From: Streptomyces cyanogenus
GTDB lineage: Bacteria > Actinomycetota > Actinomycetes > Streptomycetales > Streptomycetaceae
Reading direction: 5' to 3'
Assembly: GCF_017526105.1 (NCBI RefSeq)
Contig: NZ_CP071839.1
Coordinates: 5,843,001 to 5,907,000, forward strand
DNA length: 64,000 nucleotides
Positions within the stretch are counted from its first letter, which is position 1; every line of letters starts with the position of its first letter. The translations under genes were made by a program, and so were the position numbers. The notes below the pieces were generated by a model, which saw nothing but the letters and a program-made list of their open reading frames with translations, ran no database searches and had not been told where the DNA came from. Positions 26,999-37,219 of this stretch are shown here, piece after piece.

Positions 26999-28435
26999 AT
27001 GACCACCACTGTTGAGACCGCGACGGCTACGGGCCGCGTCGCCCGGGTCATCGGCCCGGTCGTCGACGTGGAGTTCCCCGTCGACGCGATGCCGGACATC
27101 TACAACGCCCTCCACGTCGAGGTCGCCGACCCGGCCAACGCGGGCGAGAAGAAGACGCTGACCCTGGAGGTCGCCCAGCACCTGGGTGACGGCCTGGTCC
27201 GCACCATCTCCATGCAGCCGACCGACGGTCTGGTCCGCCAGGCCCCGGTCGTCGACACCGGCGACGGCATCACCGTCCCGGTCGGCGACTTCACCAAGGG
27301 CAAGGTGTTCAACACCCTCGGTGAGGTGCTGAACGTCGACGAGCAGTACGAGGGCGAGCGCTGGTCCATCCACCGCAAGGCCCCGAACTTCGACGAGCTC
27401 GAGTCGAAGACCGAGATGTTCGAGACCGGCGTCAAGGTCATCGACCTGCTGACCCCGTACGTCAAGGGCGGCAAGATCGGTCTGTTCGGCGGTGCCGGCG
27501 TCGGCAAGACGGTGCTCATCCAGGAGATGATCTACCGCGTCGCCAACAACCACGACGGTGTCTCCGTGTTCGCCGGTGTCGGTGAGCGCACCCGTGAGGG
27601 CAACGACCTGATCGAGGAGATGTCCGACTCGGGCGTCATCGACAAGACCGCGCTGGTCTTCGGTCAGATGGACGAGCCCCCGGGCACCCGTCTGCGCGTC
27701 GCGCTGGCCGGCCTGACCATGGCCGAGTACTTCCGTGACGTCCAGAAGCAGGACGTGCTGTTCTTCATCGACAACATCTTCCGCTTCACGCAGGCCGGTT
27801 CCGAGGTCTCCACGCTGCTCGGCCGTATGCCGTCCGCGGTGGGTTACCAGCCGAACCTGGCCGACGAGATGGGTCTCCTCCAGGAGCGCATCACCTCGAC
27901 CCGCGGTCACTCGATCACCTCGATGCAGGCGATCTACGTCCCCGCGGACGACCTGACCGACCCGGCCCCGGCCACCACCTTCGCCCACCTCGACGCGACG
28001 ACGGTTCTGTCCCGTCCGATCTCCGAGAAGGGCATCTACCCGGCCGTGGACCCGCTGGACTCCACGTCCCGGATCCTGGACCCGCGCTACATCTCGCAGG
28101 ACCACTACAACGCGGCCATGCGCGTGAAGACGATCCTGCAGAAGTACAAGGACCTCCAGGACATCATCGCGATCCTCGGTATCGACGAGCTGGGCGAGGA
28201 GGACAAGCTCGTCGTCCACCGGGCCCGTCGTGTGGAGCGCTTCCTGTCCCAGAACACCCACGTCGCCAAGCAGTTCACCGGCGTGGACGGTTCGGACGTG
28301 CCCCTGGACGAGTCGATCGCCGCGTTCAACGCGATCTGCGACGGCGAGTACGACCACTTCCCGGAGCAGGCGTTCTTCATGTGCGGTGGTCTCGAGGACC
28401 TGAAGAAGAACGCGAAGGAGCTGGGCGTCTCCTGA
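26999..28435 (+). CDS. atpD: ATP synthase F1 subunit beta
   Basis: 478-residue catalytic subunit. Walker A GGAGVGKTV (~residues 163-171), catalytic glutamate in GVGERTREGND, Walker B VLFFIDNIFRF, and the DELSEED-like lever is DELGEED. The ATG immediately follows the TAA of atpG, with GGGGAG upstream inside that gene. Confidence 0.98.
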   Translation: MTTTVETATATGRVARVIGPVVDVEFPVDAMPDIYNALHVEVADPANAGEKKTLTLEVAQHLGDGLVRTISMQPTDGLVRQAPVVDTGDGITVPVGDFTKGKVFNTLGEVLNVDEQYEGERWSIHRKAPNFDELESKTEMFETGVKVIDLLTPYVKGGKIGLFGGAGVGKTVLIQEMIYRVANNHDGVSVFAGVGERTREGNDLIEEMSDSGVIDKTALVFGQMDEPPGTRLRVALAGLTMAEYFRDVQKQDVLFFIDNIFRFTQAGSEVSTLLGRMPSAVGYQPNLADEMGLLQERITSTRGHSITSMQAIYVPADDLTDPAPATTFAHLDATTVLSRPISEKGIYPAVDPLDSTSRILDPRYISQDHYNAAMRVKTILQKYKDLQDIIAILGIDELGEEDKLVVHRARRVERFLSQNTHVAKQFTGVDGSDVPLDESIAAFNAICDGEYDHFPEQAFFMCGGLEDLKKNAKELGVS

Positions 28436-28449
28436 GCCCCGTGCTCGTG

Positions 28450-28478
28450 TGAGGGGGCGGGTGCGTCCCGCCCCCTCA
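28450..28478 (+). terminator. Strong hairpin between atpD and atpC
   Basis: Perfect 12-bp stem TGAGGGGGCGGG/CCCGCCCCCTCA with a 5-nt loop, 14 nt after the atpD stop. No T-run. Likely a partial terminator or RNA-stabilising 3' structure rather than a full stop, since atpC follows 67 nt later. Confidence 0.7.
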
Positions 28479-28545
28479 TCCACGCCCACTAGAATTGACC
28501 CCAACACCCGGCACCCACGCCGGGTGGTGACCCGAGGAGCCACCC

Positions 28546-28920
28546 TTGGCTGCTGAGCTGCACGTCGAGCTGGTCGCCGCCGACCGCCAGGTCTGGTCCG
28601 GCGAGGCCACCCTGGTCGTCGCGCGCACCACGTCCGGCGACATCGGCGTCATGCCCGGTCACCAGCCGCTGCTCGGTGTGCTGGAGTCGGGCCCGGTGAC
28701 CATCCGTACGAGTGATGGTGGAACGGTCGTCGCCGCGGTGCACGGCGGTTTCATCTCGTTCGCGGACAACAAGCTCTCGCTGCTGGCCGAGATCGCCGAG
28801 CTGTCGGACGAGATCGACGTCCAGCGCACGGAGCGGGAGCTGGAGCGCGCGAAGGCGGAGGGCGACGCCGCCGCCGAGCGTCGCGCGGACGTCCGACTGC
28901 GTGCTGCGGCGGCGCGCTGA
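28546..28920 (+). CDS. atpC: ATP synthase F1 subunit epsilon
   Basis: 124 residues: N-terminal beta-sandwich (AELHVELVAADRQVWSGEA; the turn IGVMPGHQPLLGVL) and a C-terminal helical pair, the regulatory and inhibitory part (DEIDVQRTERELERAKAE). Starts with TTG after GAGGAGCC. Last gene of the operon, followed by a very stable terminator. Confidence 0.96.
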   Translation: MAAELHVELVAADRQVWSGEATLVVARTTSGDIGVMPGHQPLLGVLESGPVTIRTSDGGTVVAAVHGGFISFADNKLSLLAEIAELSDEIDVQRTERELERAKAEGDAAAERRADVRLRAAAAR

Positions 28921-28944
28921 CCGCGCGCTGTACGTTGACGTGAC

Positions 28945-28984
28945 TCAGCCGCGGCTGGGACCTTCCGGTCCCAGTCGCGGCTGA
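28945..28984 (+). terminator. Terminator of the atp operon
   Basis: An 18-bp stem (28945-28962 / 28967-28984) with one G-T wobble and a TTCC loop, 24 nt after atpC. Confidence 0.9.
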
Positions 28985-29041
28985 AGTAGATGTGGGTGTT
29001 TTTTCCGTTCCATTACCTAGGAGACGAGGAGGTCGGTGCCG

Positions 29042-29488
29042 ATGGTCCTCGCTCTGACTGTGTGCGGGATCGTGGTCGCGCTCGTGGTGGTGGGGCTGTT
29101 CCTGTTCGGGCTGCGCCGCAGGCTCATCCAACGCTCCGGCGGCACCTTCGACTGCTCGCTGCGCTGGGACGTACCCGAGAAACCGGACGCGGGCGGCAAG
29201 GGCTGGTCCTACGGTGTCGCCCGCTACAACGGCGACCGCATCGAGTGGTACCGGGTCTTCTCCTACGCCTTCCGTCCCCGCCGCGTCCTGGAGCGGGCGC
29301 AGATCGAGGTGGCCGGCCGCCGGCTGCCCGAGGGCGAGGAGGAACTGGCGCTGCTGTCGGACGCGGTGGTGCTGGCCTGCACGCATCGCGGCACGCGCCT
29401 CGAACTGGCCATGAGCGAGGACGCGCTGACCGGATTCCTCGCGTGGCTGGAGGCGGCCCCGCCCGGTCAGCGAGTGAACGTGGCCTAG
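29042..29488 (+). CDS. DUF2550 membrane-anchored protein
   Basis: 148 residues with one N-terminal membrane helix (~3-23, VLALTVCGIVVALVVVGLFL) and a cytoplasmic beta-rich domain (GGTFDCSLRW, GWSYGVARYNGDRIEWYRV, GTRLELAMSEDALTGFLAWLE). DUF2550 genes directly follow atpC across actinobacteria; the function is unknown. ATG 29042 lies nine nt after GAGGAGG; GTG 29036 is in frame but only three nt from it. No catalytic residues are evident. Confidence 0.88.
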   Translation: MVLALTVCGIVVALVVVGLFLFGLRRRLIQRSGGTFDCSLRWDVPEKPDAGGKGWSYGVARYNGDRIEWYRVFSYAFRPRRVLERAQIEVAGRRLPEGEEELALLSDAVVLACTHRGTRLELAMSEDALTGFLAWLEAAPPGQRVNVA

Positions 29489-29954
29489 CCGCATCCGGTG
29501 CGGCGAGGGGGCACCGGTGCGGGAGGAACTGCCGAATCAGCCGGTGCCGCGAACGGCACCGGCTGATCGGGATCCAGTTCACCACCGGGGTGCCCATCGC
29601 GGCATGTCGGCGCAGGTACCCGGGCCTCTGCAGAAACGCCACAGGTGGTCCGACTTCCGCATCCCCGGTGGGAATGGGCGGCCCACCGGCTAGATCCATA
29701 CCAGTAATCCACTTACCGCCCGGCAGCCGCGGGGCCTTTGTGCATATGCCACTCGAATGGCCCATCGCCCCCGCCCGGCCGTGTGACGGAACGGAACTCC
29801 CGTCAGGCGCTGGGGCGGAGGAGTTCGCCTGCCTGGGACCCGCACTCGCCGTCACGGTGACCACCCCTGCGGGTACCGACGGCCGCACGAGCCGGAGAGG
29901 CAGGACGGGGCCTGCCTCTCCGGTCTTCGGTGCACCGCCCGTGGGCGGGGGGCG
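29489..29954. terminator. Convergent gap between DUF2550 gene and chiC, with terminators
   Basis: Three hairpins: CCGGTGC/GCACCGG (29495-29517); a 13-bp stem TCAGCCGGTGCCG with a CGAA loop (29537-29566), terminator for the plus-strand gene; and CCGGAGAGGCAGG/CCTGCCTCTCCGG (29892-29923), terminator for chiC on the minus strand. The sequence between 29570 and 29890 shows no convincing gene. Confidence 0.7.
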
Positions 29955-31778
<1,824 letters not shown>

Positions 31779-31853
31779 GCTGCGCCTCCCTCGTCGTCGG
31801 AGGTGTCAGGGGCATGACTGAGCCTTCATGCCCACGGTGCTGCGAGGGTAGAA

Positions 31854-31886
31854 AGGTCTGGACCACAGGTCAATAGGTCTGGACCA
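31854..31886. promoter_or_regulatory. Direct repeats in the chiC promoter (DasR-like)
   Basis: AGGTCTGGACCA occurs at 31854-31865 and again at 31875-31886, 21 bp apart. Each copy is near-palindromic and close to the DasR responsive-element core TGGTCTAGACCA. They lie 75-110 bp upstream of the chiC start, overlapping the expected promoter. Paired 12-bp repeats are a known hallmark of Streptomyces chitinase promoters. Confidence 0.8.
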
Positions 31887-31903
31887 CTTGGACGTGAGCC
31901 GGA

Positions 31904-32545
31904 CTACAGCCCCAACTCCCGGGCCAGAACGGCCGCTTGCACCCGGCTGCGCAGCTCCAGCTTGGCCAGCAACCGGCTGACGTGCGTCTTCACCGTGCCC
32001 TCCGCCATGTCCAGCCGGGCTCCGATCTGCGCGTTCGACAACCCCTCGCCGATACAGCCCAGCACCTCCCGCTCCCGCCGGGTCAGTCCCTCCAGCACGG
32101 CCGGATCCGGTTGCGCGCCCCGCGCCGGGGCCGAGGCGAACTCGGAGATCAACCGCCGGGTCACGGCCGGCGCGACGATGCCCTCCCCGCGCGCCACCGT
32201 CCGCACCGCCTCCAGCAGGTCCCGCGCCTCGGCGTTCTTCAGCAGGAACCCGGCCGCGCCCGCCCGCAGCGCCCCGAACACGTACTCGTCGAGGTCGAAG
32301 GTGGTCAGCACGAGCACGTCGGCGAGCCGCTCGGCGACGATCCGCCGGGTCGCGGACACCCCGTCCAGCAGCGGCATCTGCACATCCATCAGCACCACGT
32401 CGGGCCGCAGCTCCCGGGCCAGCTCGACGGCCCGCCGCCCGTCCGCCGCCTCCCCGGCCACCTCGATGTCGGGCGCGCTGCCCAGGATCAGCACCAGACC
32501 GGCGCGGACGGCGGACTGGTCCTCGGCGACCAGGACCCGGATCAT
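31904..32545 (-). CDS. NarL/LuxR-family response regulator
   Basis: 213 residues. Receiver domain ~1-120 (VAEDQSAVRAGL; phospho-Asp in VVLMDVQMPLLDG, ~residue 54; lysine in FLLKNAEARDL), then a LuxR-type helix-turn-helix ~150-213 (LTRREREVLGCIGEGLSNAQIG, TVKTHVSRLLAKL). The ATG at 32545 follows GAAGGAG that sits inside the end of the kinase gene, with 4 nt between genes, so the pair is coupled. The stimulus is unknown. Divergent genes at 33.9 kb are candidate targets. Confidence 0.93.
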   Translation of the reverse strand: MIRVLVAEDQSAVRAGLVLILGSAPDIEVAGEAADGRRAVELARELRPDVVLMDVQMPLLDGVSATRRIVAERLADVLVLTTFDLDEYVFGALRAGAAGFLLKNAEARDLLEAVRTVARGEGIVAPAVTRRLISEFASAPARGAQPDPAVLEGLTRREREVLGCIGEGLSNAQIGARLDMAEGTVKTHVSRLLAKLELRSRVQAAVLARELGL

Positions 32546-32549
32546 GCTC

Positions 32550-33737
32550 TCAGTCTCCTTCGGTGAGCGGAAGTTCGGCACGTACGGCCCACAGGCCCGC
32601 CTCGGGGCCGGCCTCGAACCGCCCGCCGAGCAGCGCGGACCGCTCCCGCATCCCGGCGAGCCCGGCACCCGAACCCGGGACGCGCGGCCGGTCACCGGGC
32701 CGGTACGGGCTGGTCACCCGCACCCGCAGCGAGCCGTCGGTCTGTCGCAGGCTGACCCGGACCGGCCCGTCCGCCCCGTGTTTGAGCGCGTTGGTCAGCG
32801 ACTCCTGCACGATCCTGTAGGCGGCCAGCTCGACCGGCGCGGGCACGCGGCCGTGGTCGGCGTCCAGGGTGACGTCGAGACCGTTGACGCGCGCGCCTTC
32901 GACCAGGGCGGTGAGCCCGCCCAGGGTGGGCGTGGCGGAGGGCTCCCGGTCACCGCCGCTGCTGCGCAGGATCCCGATCAGCCGGCGCATCTCGGCCAGT
33001 CCCTCGACGCTGTTCTCCCGGATGACGGCCAGCGCGTCCCTGGACGTCCTCGGGTCGTCCAGGGAGAGCGCGGCCGTGGAGTGGATGGCGATCGCCGACA
33101 GGTGGTTGGCGACCATGTCGTGCAGCTCCCGCGCCACCCGGGCCCTCTCGGCCGTCACCGCCTGGGTCCGGTCCATCTCCGCCAGCAGCGCGGTCTGTTC
33201 GGCACGCAGCCGGGCGGCCTCGGCGGCGTCACGGTGGTCACGCACCAGCGCACCCGTCGCAGCGGGGGCCAGGACCACCACACCGACCCCGACCCCGATC
33301 AGCAGACCGCGCGGATCCCGCCACAGCGCCGCGGGCACGACCCCGCCGAGCACGGTCAGGAATCCGGCGATCCAGGGGATGCGGCGGGCCGAAGCGGGGG
33401 TGCCGTACAGCACCGCCGCGTACACCAGGTCGGTGTACAGCACGACGGTGGCGATGCTGCCGACGGTCACCGTGTCCAGGGTCAGCGCGGCGGTGCCGAT
33501 CAGCAGGCCGAGACGGGGCCGGACACGGCGCAGCGGCTCACAGGCCGCGATGACCGCGAGAGGCACCAGCGCGGCCCAGGACGCGTGCCACAGCACCAGG
33601 TCGTCCGCCGCCGTCCGCGCATGGATGCCGGGCAGCCACAGCAGCACCCCGCCGAGCAGTCCGCCCACGGCGATGTACCAGTCGTCGCGGTGCGGGCGGG
33701 GGAGCGTGCGGGCCGTGCCCCCTGTCGTGCTGGCCAT
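32550..33737 (-). CDS. Sensor histidine kinase, NarL-type partner (HisKA_3)
   Basis: 395 residues. An N-terminal membrane domain of about five to six helices with very short loops (~20-170), no large extracellular sensor, suggests an intramembrane-sensing kinase. The phosphoacceptor histidine is in ARELHDMVANHLSAI (~residue 205). The HATPase domain includes IVQESLTNALKHG and GSGAGLAGMRER. Phosphorylates the regulator encoded 4 nt downstream. The ATG at 33737 was taken because the membrane region starts just after it. Confidence 0.92.
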   Translation of the reverse strand: MASTTGGTARTLPRPHRDDWYIAVGGLLGGVLLWLPGIHARTAADDLVLWHASWAALVPLAVIAACEPLRRVRPRLGLLIGTAALTLDTVTVGSIATVVLYTDLVYAAVLYGTPASARRIPWIAGFLTVLGGVVPAALWRDPRGLLIGVGVGVVVLAPAATGALVRDHRDAAEAARLRAEQTALLAEMDRTQAVTAERARVARELHDMVANHLSAIAIHSTAALSLDDPRTSRDALAVIRENSVEGLAEMRRLIGILRSSGGDREPSATPTLGGLTALVEGARVNGLDVTLDADHGRVPAPVELAAYRIVQESLTNALKHGADGPVRVSLRQTDGSLRVRVTSPYRPGDRPRVPGSGAGLAGMRERSALLGGRFEAGPEAGLWAVRAELPLTEGD

Positions 33738-33887
33738 GCCCCTATCCAACACGGCGCCGGCGCGCCTTTCCTGCACCTGCGGAAGGGTGCAGTACTGCGA
33801 CTTTCGCTTACGCCGGTTTCCTCTGCGCCGACGACGACACGTGCGGACCGGACCGGGAGGCTGGAGTGTGAACGAGGGGAGCGAACC

Positions 33888-34496
33888 GTGATCGTCGGAC
33901 TGATCATCGCCTGCGAGGTGGCGTTCTGGGTGCTGCTGGCCGCCGGACTGGCCTTCCGGTACGCGTTCCGGATGCCACGCACCGGCCTGGCCCTGCTGCT
34001 GTGCGAACCGGTGCTGGAGGTCGTGCTCTTCGCCGTCACCGCGATCGACCTGAGGAACGGCGCCGAACCGGACTGGCGGCACGGTCTGGCCGCGGTGTAC
34101 ATCGGCTTCACGGTCGGCCTCGGCCACTCCACCATCGCCTGGGCCGACGCCCGGGTGGCCCACCGCTTCGCCGGCGGCCCGCCCCCGGCCCGGCCGCCGA
34201 GGTACGGCACCGCCCGGGCCGTGCACGAGTGGAAGGTCGCGGGCCGCTGGATCCTGGCCTCGGCCGTCGCCCTGGCCCTGCTCCAGGGCGCCGTCTGGTA
34301 CGTCGGCGACGCCGGGGACACCGGCTCGCTGCGGGCGTGGCAGCAGCGCATGCTGTGGGTGATCGGCATCAACGTGCTCATCGCCGTCAGCTACACGCTG
34401 TTCCCGAAGCGGGAGCCGAGCGGCGCGGGCGCCGGGGGACCTGCCGAAAAGTCCGTCGACACCGAGGCGGGCGCCGGGACATCATCACGGCGATGA
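33888..34496 (+). CDS. Integral membrane protein of unknown function
   Basis: 202 residues with about five hydrophobic segments (first: IVGLIIACEVAFWVLLAAGL; last: MLWVIGINVLIAVSYTLF) and a hydrophilic Gly/Ala-rich C-terminus. I do not recognise a named family. It is divergent from the histidine kinase with a 150-bp promoter gap. Its stop overlaps the next start (ATGA), so both are cotranscribed; the two-component system may control them. GTG 33888 has GAGGGGAG upstream. Confidence 0.8.
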   Translation: MIVGLIIACEVAFWVLLAAGLAFRYAFRMPRTGLALLLCEPVLEVVLFAVTAIDLRNGAEPDWRHGLAAVYIGFTVGLGHSTIAWADARVAHRFAGGPPPARPPRYGTARAVHEWKVAGRWILASAVALALLQGAVWYVGDAGDTGSLRAWQQRMLWVIGINVLIAVSYTLFPKREPSGAGAGGPAEKSVDTEAGAGTSSRR

Positions 34497-34996
34497 CACG
34501 TACGGACACGCCTCCCGCTTGGGACGAGCGCACCCAGCTGACCACCTTCCTCACCTACGTCCGCGACACCGCGCGCGCCAAGTGCGAGGGACTCTCCGAC
34601 GAGGACGCCCGCAAGGCGCACCTGCCCGGCTCGCCGCTGATGACCCTGGGCGGGCTGATCAACCATCTGCGCTGGGTCGAGTACTTCTGGTTCCGGGTGG
34701 TCTTCCTGGGGGAGGAGGACCAGGGCCCCTGGACCGACGAGGACCCCGACCGCGAGATGCGCATCGCCGTGGACATCCCGCTGTCCCGGCTGCTCGCGGA
34801 GTACGCCGAGGAGGCCGCGCGCCACGACGAACTGGTCGCCGCGCACGACCTGGACACCAAGGCGCGGCAGCAGCGGCAGGACGGCAGCGCGGTCGACCTG
34901 CGCTGGATCCTGCTCCACCTCATCGAGGAGACGGCCCGGCACAACGGCCACCTCGACATCCTGCGCGAGCTGACCGACGGCCGCACCGGCGACTGA
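34493..34996 (+). CDS. DinB / DUF664 family protein
   Basis: 167 residues predicted to form a DinB-like four-helix bundle. Metal-ligand histidines are seen in LGGLINHLRWVEYFWF and in LLHLIEETARHNGHLDIL, the usual two-site pattern. Some members are thiol-dependent transferases using mycothiol; the substrate here is unknown. It overlaps the upstream membrane-protein gene by 4 nt. It ends 15 nt from a convergent gene. Confidence 0.87.
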   Translation: MTRTDTPPAWDERTQLTTFLTYVRDTARAKCEGLSDEDARKAHLPGSPLMTLGGLINHLRWVEYFWFRVVFLGEEDQGPWTDEDPDREMRIAVDIPLSRLLAEYAEEAARHDELVAAHDLDTKARQQRQDGSAVDLRWILLHLIEETARHNGHLDILRELTDGRTGD

Positions 34997-35011
34997 CCGG
35001 GAAAGGGCCCG

Positions 35012-35584
35012 CTAGCGCTCCCCGCCCGGCACCCACAGCACGTCGCCGGCCTCCCGGTTGGCGCTGCGGGCCAGGATGAACAGCAGGTCGGACAGGCGGT
35101 TGAGGTAGGTGGCGGTGAGCGGGTTCATCGTCTCGCCGTGCACCTCCAGGGCCGCCCAGGTGGACCGCTCGGCCCGGCGTACGACCGTGCACGCCTGGTG
35201 CAGGAGGGCGGCGCCGGGGGTGCCGCCCGGCAGGATGAACGAGCGCAGCTTCTCCAGCCGCTCGTTGAAGCGGTCGCAGTCCGCCTCCAGCCGGTCGATG
35301 TAGAACTGCTCCACCCTCAGCGGCGGGAACTCCGGGTTCTCCACCACCGGCGTCGACAGGTCCGCACCCACGTCGAACAGGTCGTTCTGGACGCGGGTGA
35401 GGACCGTGACGATCTCCTCGTCCAGGCCGCCCAGCGCGATGGCGGTGCCGATGACCGCGTTGGCCTCGTTGGCGTCCGCGTAGGCGGAGATCCTGAGGTC
35501 CGTCTTGGGCACCCGGCTCATGTCGCCGAGACTGGTGGTGCCCTGGTCGCCGGTCCTGGTGTAGATGCGCGTCAGATTGACCAT
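35012..35584 (-). CDS. Cob(I)alamin adenosyltransferase, PduO type
   Basis: 190-residue trimeric ATP:corrinoid adenosyltransferase producing adenosylcobalamin. Motifs: TRIYTRTGDQGTTSLGD at the N-terminus (ATP site), SAYADANEANA, RVQNDLFDVGADL, and ACTVVRRAERS with the conserved arginines. Supplies the cofactor for B12-dependent mutases such as methylmalonyl-CoA mutase, whose helper genes mce and meaB are 20 kb away. Its position near the atp operon is shared with mycobacteria. ATG start confident. Confidence 0.94.
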   Translation of the reverse strand: MVNLTRIYTRTGDQGTTSLGDMSRVPKTDLRISAYADANEANAVIGTAIALGGLDEEIVTVLTRVQNDLFDVGADLSTPVVENPEFPPLRVEQFYIDRLEADCDRFNERLEKLRSFILPGGTPGAALLHQACTVVRRAERSTWAALEVHGETMNPLTATYLNRLSDLLFILARSANREAGDVLWVPGGER

Positions 35585-35597
35585 ACGGCCAGCCTAG

Positions 35598-36347
35598 TTA
35601 CGCGCCGGCCGTCCGGAACACCCGTGTGCCCACCGTCACGGACAGCGCGGCGAAGCCGACGGCGACCAGGACGCCGTAGAGCATGTGCGCGCTCGTGTAA
35701 CGGCCGACGTACGCGTCCCGGACGGCGTCCACCAGGTAGCGGAACGGGACGAAGTGCGACAGCACGTCCAGCCAGGCGGGTGCCAGGGTCATCGGCAGCA
35801 TCAGGCCGGACAGCAGCATCGACGGCATCGACACCATGTTGATCAGCGGGCCGAACTCCTGCGGGGTGCGCACCTTCATGCCGAGCGCGTACGACACCGA
35901 GGCCAGCGAGACCGTGAGCAGGGCGACGAAGGCGAAGCCGATCAGGATGCCGGCCAGCGGCGCGCGCAGGCCCAGGGCCAGCGCGGCCAGCACCAGCAGC
36001 ACCGCCTGGAGGACGAACACCGTGGCGTCCCGCAGCACCCGGCCGAGCAGCAGGGCGAGCCGGCTGACCGGGGTCACCCGCATCCGCTCCACCACCCCCT
36101 GCCCCTTCTCCACGATGACCGTGAACCCCGCGAACAGGGCGCCGAACAGGCCGAGCTGGAGCAGCAGGCCGGGGACCAGCACCTGCCAGGAGCTGCCCGG
36201 TCCGCCCAGCGGCAGACCCGTGAGCAGCGGGCCGAAGAAGAGCAGATAGAGCAGGGGCGTGAGCACCCCGAAGAGCAGGGCGAAGCGGGAGCGCAGGGAC
36301 TGGCGGAGGTAGCGGCCGTAGACGAGCGCCGTGTCGTGGAGAAGCAT
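35598..36347 (-). CDS. ABC-2 type transporter permease
   Basis: 249-residue membrane protein with six predicted helices and the ABC-2 pattern, including the region GFTVIVEKGQGVVERMRVTPVSRLALLLGRVLRD between helices 2 and 3. Partner of the ATPase encoded 7 nt upstream. The DrrB-like layout suggests drug or lipid export. Under probable control of the divergent TetR gene. Confidence 0.9.
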   Translation of the reverse strand: MLLHDTALVYGRYLRQSLRSRFALLFGVLTPLLYLLFFGPLLTGLPLGGPGSSWQVLVPGLLLQLGLFGALFAGFTVIVEKGQGVVERMRVTPVSRLALLLGRVLRDATVFVLQAVLLVLAALALGLRAPLAGILIGFAFVALLTVSLASVSYALGMKVRTPQEFGPLINMVSMPSMLLSGLMLPMTLAPAWLDVLSHFVPFRYLVDAVRDAYVGRYTSAHMLYGVLVAVGFAALSVTVGTRVFRTAGA

Positions 36348-36354
36348 TCCGGTC

Positions 36355-37140
36355 CTAAACGGCTGCGGGGGCGGTGTCGGCCGGGGAGGGACCGCGGCCG
36401 GTGACGGCGAGGAAGGTGTCCTGGAGGGTGGCGTCGAGGGAGCCGCCGTAGCGGAGTCTGAGCGCGCTCGGGGTGCCCTCGGCGGCGACCGCGCCCCGGT
36501 CGACGATCACCAGACGGTCGGCGAGGGCGTCGGCCTCGTCCAGGTAGTGGGTGGTCAGGAAGACGGTCGTACCGTGCGCGTCGCGCAGCCGGCGGACCAG
36601 ATCCCACAGGTCGGCGCGGCTGCCGGGGTCCAGGCCGGTCGTCGGTTCGTCCAGGAACAGCACCTTCGGGCGGTGCGTGAGCGCCATCGCGATGTCCAGG
36701 CGGCGCCGCTGGCCGCCGGAGAGCGCGCCGGTCTTCCTGTCGAGGAGAGCGGTGAGGTCGAGTTCCGCGGCCAGTTCACCGGCGCGGACGACCGCGTCCG
36801 CCTTCGGCAGGCGGTACAGCCGGGCCTGGGTGACCAGTTCCTCCCGCACGGTGATCTGCGGATCGACCCCGCCGGACTGGGCGACGTAGCCGCTGGCGCG
36901 GCGCACCCCGGCCGGATCGGTCACGAGGTCGTGGCCGGCGACGGTGGCCGCACCGCCGGTCGGCTTCAGCAGGGTGGTGAGCATCCGCAGGGTGGTCGTC
37001 TTGCCCGCGCCGTTGGGGCCGAGGAAGCCGAGGATCTCGCCCTCGCGAACGGTGAGGTCGATGCCGCGGACGGCATCGACGGGGCCGGCTTTCGTCTGGA
37101 AGGTGCGGGCCAGGCCCGCCGTGCTGATGACTGCTGCCAT
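36355..37140 (-). CDS. ABC transporter ATP-binding protein (DrrA-like)
   Basis: 261 residues. Walker A GPNGAGKTT (~residues 39-47), signature LSGGQRRRLDIA, Walker B VLFLDEPTTGLD, H-loop TTHYLDEADALADR. The C-terminal stretch resembles DrrA-type exporters that confer resistance to hydrophobic compounds. First gene of a two-gene operon reading away from a TetR regulator. A palindromic candidate operator lies 22-52 nt upstream of its ATG. Confidence 0.92.
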   Translation of the reverse strand: MAAVISTAGLARTFQTKAGPVDAVRGIDLTVREGEILGFLGPNGAGKTTTLRMLTTLLKPTGGAATVAGHDLVTDPAGVRRASGYVAQSGGVDPQITVREELVTQARLYRLPKADAVVRAGELAAELDLTALLDRKTGALSGGQRRRLDIAMALTHRPKVLFLDEPTTGLDPGSRADLWDLVRRLRDAHGTTVFLTTHYLDEADALADRLVIVDRGAVAAEGTPSALRLRYGGSLDATLQDTFLAVTGRGPSPADTAPAAV

Positions 37141-37161
37141 GCCCCCAGAAAATCAGAATCG

Positions 37162-37192
37162 CTGAAAGTTTGCAATGACCCCAAGTTTTCAG
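37162..37192. promoter_or_regulatory. Interrupted palindrome between ABC exporter and TetR gene
   Basis: CTGAAAGTTTG (37162-37172) and CAAGTTTTCAG (37182-37192) are inverted copies except for two central bases per arm, spaced by 9 bp. It sits in the 79-bp divergent promoter region, the expected place for a TetR operator controlling both directions. The region is locally A/T-rich. Confidence 0.55.
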
Positions 37193-37219
37193 TGCATCCC
37201 GCGAAGTTAGGATGCGGGC

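Noticed and set aside
24392..28543. A 1383-codon minus-strand frame antisense to atpA, atpG and atpD
   Set aside because: The sense genes are certain, and the antisense product is low-complexity Leu/Val/Arg/His sequence without motifs.
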